DNA from: Flavobacteriales bacterium
GTDB taxonomy: Bacteria; Bacteroidota; Bacteroidia; Flavobacteriales; JADGDT01
NCBI GenBank assembly: GCA_023145275.1
Contig: JAGLEB010000065.1
Location: 1-13,689, forward strand
Direction: 5' to 3'
Length of the DNA stretch: 13,689 nt
Within the stretch, counting starts at the first letter, position 1. The number at the start of each line of letters is the position of its first letter. Below, one piece after another: positions 1-5,350 of the stretch. The position numbers and the translations under genes were made by a program. The notes beneath the pieces are model-generated. The model saw nothing but the letters and a program-made list of their open reading frames with translations. It was not told the origin of the DNA and ran no database searches.

Positions 1-17
1 GTGGGGAGAGAAGGATT
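1..17 (-). repeat. 17-nt copy of the tRNA-Tyr 3' end (partial tRNA remnant)
   Basis: Positions 1-17 are identical to positions 158-174. The latter cover the 3' acceptor strand, discriminator and part of the T arm of the tRNA-Tyr gene. Identity stops inside the T arm, and what follows (18-80) is not tRNA-like. The copy could be a remnant of a duplicated tRNA gene or one half of an integration-type direct repeat. It touches the window edge, so the true extent of the match to the left is unknown. Confidence 0.6.
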
Positions 18-31
18 ACTTCGCTTTGCTC

Positions 32-53
32 AGTGATGTGTGGTAGTATCACT
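32..53. repeat. Inverted repeat downstream of the tRNA pair
   Basis: AGTGAT (32-37) and ATCACT (48-53) are perfect 6-bp complements around a 10-nt loop. On the minus strand this lies about 106 nt past the tRNA-Tyr 3' end. No U-run follows on that strand, so it is not a convincing intrinsic terminator. Nearby, TCGCTTTGCTC (21-31) and TCGCTTCACTC (67-77) form a degenerate direct repeat matching at 9 of 11 positions. Confidence 0.35.
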
Positions 54-158
54 AATAAAAACAAACTCGCTTCACTCGCACATTTTTTTTATTTCCTCAA
101 ATATGAAAATAAATTTTCTATTTGCTCCAATAAAAATAATGCCACTTGTTTTTTTTAG

Positions 159-241
159 TGGGGAGAGAAGGATTCGAACCTTCGAAGTGAAATCACAACA
201 GAGTTACAGTCTGTCCTCGTTGGCCGCTTGAGTATCTCCCC
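159..241 (-). tRNA. tRNA-Tyr (anticodon GUA)
   Basis: The minus strand folds as a class II tRNA of 83 nt. The 7-bp acceptor is GGGGAGA with TCTCCCC. The anticodon stem ACAGA/TCTGT closes the loop CTGTAAC, which gives anticodon GTA. A long variable arm follows, then a T arm GAAGG-TTCGAAT-CCTTC. The discriminator is A, and the next bases are CT rather than CCA, so CCA must be added after transcription. A long variable arm is expected for bacterial tRNA-Tyr. The gene lies 25 nt downstream of tRNA-Gly on the same strand and is probably cotranscribed with it. Confidence 0.96.
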
Positions 242-266
242 GATATTTTACATTAAAACAAAAATG

Positions 267-339
267 AGCGAAAGACGAGGTTCGAACTCGCGACATTCAG
301 CTTGGAAGGCTGACGCTCTACCAGCTGAGCTACTTTCGC
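267..339 (-). tRNA. tRNA-Gly (anticodon UCC)
   Basis: This 73-nt cloverleaf on the minus strand has a perfect 7-bp acceptor (GCGAAAG with CTTTCGC). The D arm is GCTC/GAGC. The anticodon stem TCAGC/GCTGA closes the loop CTTCCAA, which gives anticodon TCC. The T arm carries the standard TTCGAAC loop. The discriminator is U, and no CCA is encoded. It is the first gene of the visible tRNA transcript. Gly-UCC and Tyr-GUA also sit together in the classic Thr-Tyr-Gly-Thr cluster upstream of tuf in other bacteria, but no tuf gene or tRNA-Thr is seen here. Confidence 0.96.
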
Positions 340-367
340 ATTCTTAATTTAATTTGGTATTTTCAAT

Positions 368-398
368 CTGTCAAAGAACTGCATTATTTCTGTAATGC
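368..398 (-). promoter_or_regulatory. tRNA leader: hairpin plus boxA-like element
   Basis: At the predicted 5' end of the tRNA transcript, GCATTA and TAATGC (arms at 398-393 and 386-381) form a perfect 6-bp hairpin with a 6-nt loop. Directly after it, positions 379-369 read GTTCTTTGACA on the minus strand. This matches the E. coli rrn boxA core GCTCTTTAACA at 9 of 11 positions. The hairpin-then-boxA order is that of rrn leaders, where NusB/S10 antitermination acts. The role here is inferred from sequence likeness only. Confidence 0.45.
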
Positions 399-403
399 GG
401 ATG

Positions 404-434
404 CAAAAGTAGTACGGAATTTGATATTTGCAAA
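404..434 (-). promoter_or_regulatory. Bacteroidota-type promoter for the tRNA-Gly/tRNA-Tyr operon
   Basis: On the minus strand a -33 TTTG (434-431) is separated by exactly 19 nt from a -7 element TACTTTTG (411-404), which fits TAnnTTTG. Both boxes and the spacing match the known promoter consensus of the Bacteroidota primary sigma factor. Transcription would start near 399, about 60 nt upstream of tRNA-Gly. Confidence 0.75.
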
Positions 435-559
435 CCTTTATGTGCTTTTTTTTATATATTTTTTAAAATGTCCTGTGTCTCAATTGAATAGGGAATTAGT
501 TTTTTTAGTTGATTTTTTATTTAGTACTTGTTAAGTGTAAATAGCAAGATTGTTTTTTA

Positions 560-567
560 TAATTTTG
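560..567 (+). promoter_or_regulatory. Candidate -7 element for the LOG-family gene
   Basis: TAATTTTG fits the TAnnTTTG motif and ends 22 nt before the ATG at 590. No TTTG box is present at the expected 19-21 nt upstream, so this is a partial match in AT-rich DNA. Confidence 0.35.
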
Positions 568-589
568 TATTCAATTTAATTATCATTTT

Positions 590-1096
590 ATGACTTCTAA
601 AGTAATTGCAGTTATCGGTCCGAATCAAACAAGGTGTACTATTGATGTTTATAACTTCGGAATAGAATTAGGTAGAAGGTTGGCTGATGAAGGTTTTACT
701 ATCATTAATGGAGGCATGTTTGGTTTTATGGAAGGAGTTAGTAAAGGTGCTAGAAGTTCAGCAAATTATTCTCATGGTAAAATTATAGGTGTTATACCTG
801 GAGATAATAAGTACGAAGCTAATTCTTATTGTGATATAGTTATTGCTACTGGGATTGGTTGGGCAAGAAATCAGGTAATCATCAATAGTGCTGATTATAT
901 TGTCGCCGTGTCTGGAGGAGCAGGAACTTTATCTGAAATTGCATACTCATGGGAGGCTGAGAAAAAAATTATATGTTACACTGAACTAGATGGCTGGTCT
1001 AAAGAATTAGCAGGTAAAGAACTAGATTTTAGAAATAATACTAAGCTTACTGCTGCAGCTTCAATTGACGAAATTATTCAGGCTATTCCTCATTAA
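590..1096 (+). CDS. TIGR00725/LOG-like Rossmann-fold protein (SLOG superfamily)
   Basis: This 168-residue protein is recognisable as a small SLOG-superfamily member of the TIGR00725 type (DprA/LOG related). Visible signatures are the N-terminal strand VIAVIGPN (5-12), a glycine pair GGMFGFMEGVSKGA (41-54), GWARNQVIINSAD (90-102) and SGGAGTLSE (108-116). The last corresponds to the PGGxGTxxE nucleotide/phosphoribose-binding motif of LOG cytokinin-activating phosphoribohydrolases, with Ser in place of Pro. The length suits a single-domain cytosolic protein. LOG enzymes release bases from nucleoside monophosphates, but for this subfamily the substrate is not established, so I assign no reaction. 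The ATG at 590 is the first in frame, with no Shine-Dalgarno sequence. It lies 52 nt upstream of phoH on the same strand. Confidence 0.82.
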   Translation: MTSKVIAVIGPNQTRCTIDVYNFGIELGRRLADEGFTIINGGMFGFMEGVSKGARSSANYSHGKIIGVIPGDNKYEANSYCDIVIATGIGWARNQVIINSADYIVAVSGGAGTLSEIAYSWEAEKKIICYTELDGWSKELAGKELDFRNNTKLTAAASIDEIIQAIPH

Positions 1097-1102
1097 AATT
1101 TG

Positions 1103-1110
1103 TAAGTTTG
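1103..1110 (+). promoter_or_regulatory. Candidate -7 element upstream of phoH-purC
   Basis: TAAGTTTG matches TAnnTTTG and lies in the 52-nt gap before phoH. There is no TTTG at the -33 distance, which falls inside the end of the preceding gene. It may give phoH and purC a start of their own, but the support is weak. Confidence 0.3.
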
Positions 1111-1148
1111 TAGACGACAAAAAACATAAAATCACACTAAAATAATTA

Positions 1149-2108
1149 TTGGAATTGAACGAGATTGTTATTGAGATTGAAGATGTAAATCCGGTTGATA
1201 TATACGGAGAACACAATATAAATTTGGAATTAATTAGATCTTTATACCCAAAATTAAAATTAATTGCTCGAGGGGGGAAGTTGAAGGTTTTAGGGGAGGA
1301 AGATTTAATTATAGAATTCGAAAGGAAATTTAATCAAATAGTTGATTATGTTAGTCAATATAATCATCTGCCAGAAACAGAGCTAGAACGGATTATATTT
1401 GACGATGATTATGAAACTAAATCTCGTATGCTTAGTGAAGAAGTATTGGTGCACGGAGTAAGTGGAAGGCAAATCAAAGCAATTACTGAAAATCAAAAAA
1501 AGCTTGTTGACTATTCAAACAAGAACGATATGGTGTTTGCAGTTGGTCCTGCGGGAACGGGTAAAACTTATACTAGTGTTGCTCTTGCAGTTAGAGCATT
1601 GAAGAATAGACAAGTTAGAAAGATAATATTAACAAGGCCAGCCGTTGAGGCAGGAGAGAATTTAGGTTTTCTGCCAGGAGATATGAAGGACAAATTAGAT
1701 CCCTATATGCAGCCTCTGTACGATGCCTTGAGAGATATGATTCCGCATGAAAAACTCGAAATGCTTATCGATAAAAATATTATACAAATTGCCCCATTAG
1801 CATTTATGAGAGGAAGAACACTTGATAATGCTTTTGTTATACTAGATGAAGCTCAAAATTCAACCCATGGTCAGATGAAGATGTTTCTTACTAGAATGGG
1901 AAAGAGTGCTAAATTTATTATTACGGGTGATCCTGGTCAGGTAGATTTGCCAAAAAGAGGTGAGAAGTCTGGATTAAAAGAGGCTATAGTTGCTTTGCAA
2001 AATGTAAAAGGAATTGCGACAATTCATCTCGACGATAAGGATGTTGTTCGTCATAGATTGGTTAAGAAAATAATTAATGCATATAAGAATTTAGAAGATA
2101 ATGTCTAA
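1149..2108 (+). CDS. phoH: PhoH family ATPase with a TTG start codon
   Basis: The protein of about 319 residues has a PhoH-type P-loop ATPase domain in its second half. Walker A is GPAGTGKT (133-140), Walker B is VILDEAQN (230-237), and TGDPGQVDLP (259-268) is the typical motif after it. The first ~100 residues match the conserved N-terminal part of PhoH-like proteins, a small RNA-binding-like region. The family is linked to RNA metabolism and phosphate starvation, but its exact role is uncertain. A stop codon at 1143-1145 bounds the frame and no ATG occurs before residue 94, so translation must begin at a rare codon: TTG at 1149 or TTG at 1155. The second gives MNEIVIEI, which better resembles how I recall relatives starting. 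The stop overlaps the purC start by 8 nt, so the two genes are likely translationally coupled. Confidence 0.93.
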   Translation: MELNEIVIEIEDVNPVDIYGEHNINLELIRSLYPKLKLIARGGKLKVLGEEDLIIEFERKFNQIVDYVSQYNHLPETELERIIFDDDYETKSRMLSEEVLVHGVSGRQIKAITENQKKLVDYSNKNDMVFAVGPAGTGKTYTSVALAVRALKNRQVRKIILTRPAVEAGENLGFLPGDMKDKLDPYMQPLYDALRDMIPHEKLEMLIDKNIIQIAPLAFMRGRTLDNAFVILDEAQNSTHGQMKMFLTRMGKSAKFIITGDPGQVDLPKRGEKSGLKEAIVALQNVKGIATIHLDDKDVVRHRLVKKIINAYKNLEDNV

Positions 2109-3060
2109 AGCAATAGTTGAAAGTAAATTTAGTTTCGAAGGTCAGAAATCAGTTTATCACGGAAAAGTTCGTGATGTATATAATATTGATGATGAACTTT
2201 TAGTGATGGTTGTAAGTGATAGGCTTTCAGCTTTTGATGTGGTTTTGCCAAAAGGTATTCCTTACAAAGGTCAGGTGTTGAATCAGATTGCGCAGAAAGC
2301 AATGAAAGCTACTGAAGACATAGTCCCAAATTGGATTATATCTGTTCCAGATCCTACTGTAACGGTTGGTAAATTATGTATTCCATTTAAAGTAGAAATG
2401 GTGATTAGGGGATATCTAACGGGGCATGCTTGGCGCGAATATAAAGCTGGAAAGCGTATACTTTGTGGTGTAGAATTAGAGGAAGGATTAGTAGAGAATC
2501 AAAGATTTGAAAAATCTAAAATAACTCCAACAACTAAGGCTGATAATGGAGAGCATGATATGGATATTTCTAGAGAAGAGATTCTTAATCAAGGAATAGT
2601 ATCTAAAGAAGATTACGCAAAACTTGAAGAAATAACGATTAAAATTTTCCAGAGAGGGCAGGAGATAGCTGATGAAATGGGATTAATACTAGTTGATACA
2701 AAGTATGAATTTGGTAAAACTACAGATGGAGAAATAGTTCTTATTGATGAAATTCACACTCCTGATTCTTCTAGATATTTTTATAAGGAAGGCTACGCTG
2801 ATAGATTAGCAAATGGAGAACAACAACGTCAGTTGTCTAAAGAATTTGTACGTCAGTGGTTAATTGAGAATAATTTCCAAGGCAGAGAGGATGATGTGAT
2901 GCCCGAAATGAGCGACGAGTTTGTAGAGTCGGTATCTGAAAGATATATCGAATTATATGAAAAAATTACTGGCGAGAAGTTTGTAAAAGCTGATGCCGAC
3001 AATATTTCAGATAGGATACAGAGTAATGTAGATGCTTATTTGAAATCAGTTTCTGAGTAG
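2101..3060 (+). CDS. purC: Phosphoribosylaminoimidazole-succinocarboxamide synthase (SAICAR synthetase)
   Basis: The enzyme joins CAIR and aspartate using ATP to make SAICAR in purine synthesis, in the cytosol. Recognisable motifs are GKVRDVY (21-27, nucleotide-binding loop), VSDRLSAFD (38-46), IRGYLTGHAWREY (102-114), ITPTTKADNGEHD (141-153), LVDTKYEFG (197-205) and IDEIHTPDSSR (215-225). At 319 residues it is longer than the ~240-residue form of E. coli and Bacillus. It is close to the long form seen in Bacteroidota and in yeast Ade1, with an extra C-terminal segment (about 245-319). No key motif is missing. The ATG at 2101 overlaps the phoH stop, and a rho-independent terminator follows within 30 nt. 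Nothing ties its pathway to PhoH, so the pairing is probably only an operon arrangement. Confidence 0.97.
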   Translation: MSKAIVESKFSFEGQKSVYHGKVRDVYNIDDELLVMVVSDRLSAFDVVLPKGIPYKGQVLNQIAQKAMKATEDIVPNWIISVPDPTVTVGKLCIPFKVEMVIRGYLTGHAWREYKAGKRILCGVELEEGLVENQRFEKSKITPTTKADNGEHDMDISREEILNQGIVSKEDYAKLEEITIKIFQRGQEIADEMGLILVDTKYEFGKTTDGEIVLIDEIHTPDSSRYFYKEGYADRLANGEQQRQLSKEFVRQWLIENNFQGREDDVMPEMSDEFVESVSERYIELYEKITGEKFVKADADNISDRIQSNVDAYLKSVSE

Positions 3061-3088
3061 AAAGCAGTATTGTAAAAAAGAATATTTG

Positions 3089-3120
3089 AAAAATCGAGTC
3101 ATTTGGCTCGATTTTTTTTT
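3089..3120 (+). terminator. Rho-independent terminator after purC
   Basis: AAAAATCGAGTC (3089-3100) pairs with GGCTCGATTTTT (3105-3116) around the loop ATTT. The stem is 12 bp, including one G-U pair, and is followed by a run of T to 3120. It ends the LOG-phoH-purC group. Confidence 0.88.
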
Positions 3121-3250
3121 AGATCAAAAAGGATTGTCACTCGGGGGGTTGATTAATCATAACAACATCTTAGTGTTCTAGATATTATTTATTAATCTAA
3201 CTGCTTGATAGATTAATTCCTTGCTGCATTTGCTTCATCATCCATGCCTG

Positions 3251-3457
3251 CTAGTTCAACTTTTTCAACTCTTTTATATTTGCTTTTCGATTTAATACAT
3301 TGAATATTATAAAGCATATCGAGACACAGATCCAACCGTAATATTTTACTTCTGTAGGGTTCTGAAATGCCCATACCGTATTAAGAACTACTAGCACAAA
3401 TAAAAGACTTATCATAAATGATTGAAGCTTAATTTTTAGTTTTAGATTATTTTTCAT
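3251..3457 (-). CDS. Small two-helix membrane protein, unknown function
   Basis: I do not recognise this 68-residue ORF. It has a basic N terminus (KNNLKLKIK), a hydrophobic stretch at about 13-31, a short loop with PTEVKYY, a second hydrophobic stretch at about 39-56 and a basic tail ending KELKKLN. This layout suits a small inner-membrane protein with two helices. The ATG is 30 nt downstream of the T-run of the preceding minus-strand terminator, so it would need its own promoter. TACTTTTA just past that T-run is a near match to the -7 motif. An inverted repeat, TTTAGT/ACTAAA (3469-3484), lies just upstream. Past its TAG stop the same frame stays open for 17 more codons to a second TAG at 3197. 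It could be a real small gene or a gene remnant. Confidence 0.5.
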   Translation of the reverse strand: MKNNLKLKIKLQSFMISLLFVLVVLNTVWAFQNPTEVKYYGWICVSICFIIFNVLNRKANIKELKKLN

Positions 3458-3487
3458 GGAGCAGATAATTTAGTGTTTACTAAAAGT

Positions 3488-3538
3488 ATAAAAAAAAATG
3501 GGAATAAAAACATGTTTAGCATGCTTTTATTCCCATTT
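3488..3538 (-). terminator. Strong rho-independent terminator of the TPR/beta-barrel operon
   Basis: AAATGGGAATAAAAACATG (3496-3514) and its near-perfect complement (3520-3538) form a 19-bp stem with one A-C mismatch and a 5-nt loop. On the minus strand the hairpin is followed by at least eight T, the expected terminator layout, 20 nt past the stop of the beta-barrel gene. On the plus strand no T-run follows, so it acts in one direction. Confidence 0.9.
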
Positions 3539-3558
3539 GAGAGAACAATATATCTTTC

Positions 3559-5346
3559 CTAAAACTTATATCCTACACCTCCCATAATTTGAAAGCCCTG
3601 AACAGGAAGGTTTCTATACAATTCGTAATTCTGTCCCAGTACATTGTTTAGTTTCAAAAAGGCTGAAAATTGTTTTGTGATATCATAACCTGCATTGAAA
3701 TTCAAATCGAAGTAAGAATCTAAATTACCTCCTGTTTTTGTGGCGTAATTCAATAGAGGGTCTGTTGTGTTGTATGGTTGAATTCTAGAAACGTGCTCAG
3801 CATATTTTCTGCCACTTACAAAATACATTGATGTACCAACCGTGAAGTCTTCTAAGAACCTGTATTCTGCATTTGCCGAAATAACAATGTCTGGCATATT
3901 ATACACATCTTCAAATCCATCCGATCCAAATGAGTTAAACATGAAGTCGGCACCTATAATTAAATCTTTAACAGCCTCATACTCCAAGCTCGCTTTAAAT
4001 TTTAGTGTAGTAATAGTATCGCTATGAGCTGTAAAACTATTTCCCGCTTCCCAACCTTTTGCATCACTAATTAGACCAGATGTTCCTCCCCAATCTGTAA
4101 CAGCTTTAGCAGGATTTGATATAAAGTTAAGCGCTCCATATTCTTTTCTATAGCTAACACTTGTGTTGTATGTTAGGTTCGACATTAATTTACCGCGTAA
4201 ACCAGCATAAAAGTTATATTGCATATTTGTAGGACCTACATCTTGTGTAGGTGAGATGTATGGCATGTGCTCTACAATTGATTGTAACGAGTTCTGTCGC
4301 ATTTCTCCATCAACACCTCCATAGGCAATCATTAGGTCGTCAGCTAGATTGACAGATACATTAATCTTAGGGTAGATTCTAAATAAATTATTGTCTCCAT
4401 TTAAATCGGCACTGTAGAAAAATCCAATTCCAACATCTAACTTTGCATTTTCTACAATGAAGTTATAACTAGGAGTAATTCCAAAGTTCACATAACTATT
4501 ATTTATTTCAGATACTCTGTTATAGTCTTTTTCGAAGCTATTATCAATAAAATCCACTTCTGCCTTAATGCTTATTTCTTGCTTTGCCACGGGGAATGCA
4601 AATACAGCATCAGCTTTTATTCTATTCTCACCACTTCCATATCTATCCCACATTCTATAAGCTTCTAAATATGTGCTTTTAAAAAAATAATCGTCTTTTT
4701 TACCATTGTATACAAGGGTTGCATCTGCACTAATAGTTTGGTAATACTGAGCCACGTTTAAAGAACTCACAGTCTCATCGTTTATAAATACATCTGGTAC
4801 ACCATACCAATTCATAGATTGATAGTGATATTTTAGATTAGTCTTTAGTTGGTAGTTGTAAAATTGTTTCCAATAAAAGCCATCAACAGAAGAGTTTATA
4901 AAAGCATTGTTAAATTTCACACCATCAATACCTCCCTCCGAAGAAAGGTGCTGTGCATGTACTCCGTATCTCTGTTCTTTAATTGCCTTATTATTCATAT
5001 AAAGCTCAAGCATTGGAGTGCGATAACTTCCATATCCCAGTCTGGCAAAATTGTCATATACCTTTTCAGTTTTCTTTCTAGCTTGTGATTTTGCTCCAAT
5101 CTTTGATGGTTTAAAAGTAGAAACTACTTCTGTTGTATGCGTTTCATAGTTTAATTTTTGCTTTTCAGTTTCCTTAAGCTTATTGTCAGGAGTAGTTTTT
5201 ATTTTATAAGCATCAGACACTTCAGGATTATATGCTTTTACAACATTTATCATTTCAGTATTGAGTTCTTTATTATTGTTCTCTTGAGAGAACGCTGATA
5301 TTGAAACAAAACTCAATAAAAGTGTATATATAAATATTCTGTTCAT
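3559..5346 (-). CDS. Outer-membrane beta-barrel protein (TonB-receptor-like barrel, no plug)
   Basis: The protein has 595 residues if started at the ATG at 5346. That start gives a clean signal peptide, MNRIFIYTLLLSFVSISAFSQ. A start 10 codons upstream (5376) would overlap the TPR gene and bury the signal. After the signal comes a polar periplasmic segment of ~85 residues with two related motifs, VVKAYNPEVSDAYKI and VVSTFKPSKIGAKSQ. Next is a long run of alternating aromatic/polar strands typical of an outer-membrane barrel, beginning near YDNFARLGYGSY. It ends in NNVLGQNYELYRN...GGVGYKF; the terminal Phe and this ending resemble TonB-dependent receptor C termini. No plug domain, TonB box or carboxypeptidase-like repeat is visible, so it is not a complete receptor. 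It lies 4 nt after the TPR gene and is followed by a terminator, so the two products probably act together. Ligand and function are unknown. Confidence 0.85.
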   Translation of the reverse strand: MNRIFIYTLLLSFVSISAFSQENNNKELNTEMINVVKAYNPEVSDAYKIKTTPDNKLKETEKQKLNYETHTTEVVSTFKPSKIGAKSQARKKTEKVYDNFARLGYGSYRTPMLELYMNNKAIKEQRYGVHAQHLSSEGGIDGVKFNNAFINSSVDGFYWKQFYNYQLKTNLKYHYQSMNWYGVPDVFINDETVSSLNVAQYYQTISADATLVYNGKKDDYFFKSTYLEAYRMWDRYGSGENRIKADAVFAFPVAKQEISIKAEVDFIDNSFEKDYNRVSEINNSYVNFGITPSYNFIVENAKLDVGIGFFYSADLNGDNNLFRIYPKINVSVNLADDLMIAYGGVDGEMRQNSLQSIVEHMPYISPTQDVGPTNMQYNFYAGLRGKLMSNLTYNTSVSYRKEYGALNFISNPAKAVTDWGGTSGLISDAKGWEAGNSFTAHSDTITTLKFKASLEYEAVKDLIIGADFMFNSFGSDGFEDVYNMPDIVISANAEYRFLEDFTVGTSMYFVSGRKYAEHVSRIQPYNTTDPLLNYATKTGGNLDSYFDLNFNAGYDITKQFSAFLKLNNVLGQNYELYRNLPVQGFQIMGGVGYKF

Positions 5347-5350
5347 AGTC

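Noticed and set aside
40..231. Plus-strand ORF of 63 codons
   Set aside because: It runs across the minus-strand tRNA-Tyr gene and low-complexity AT DNA and has no protein-like features.
1..341. The Thr-Tyr-Gly-Thr-tuf cluster
   Set aside because: Only Gly and Tyr are present. Neither a tRNA-Thr nor an EF-Tu gene follows or precedes them in the window.
3842..4027. Plus-strand ORF inside the beta-barrel gene
   Set aside because: It is antisense to a well-supported coding region and shows no recognisable domain.
4849..5088. Plus-strand ORF inside the beta-barrel gene
   Set aside because: It is antisense to the N-terminal part of the barrel gene and has no upstream signals.
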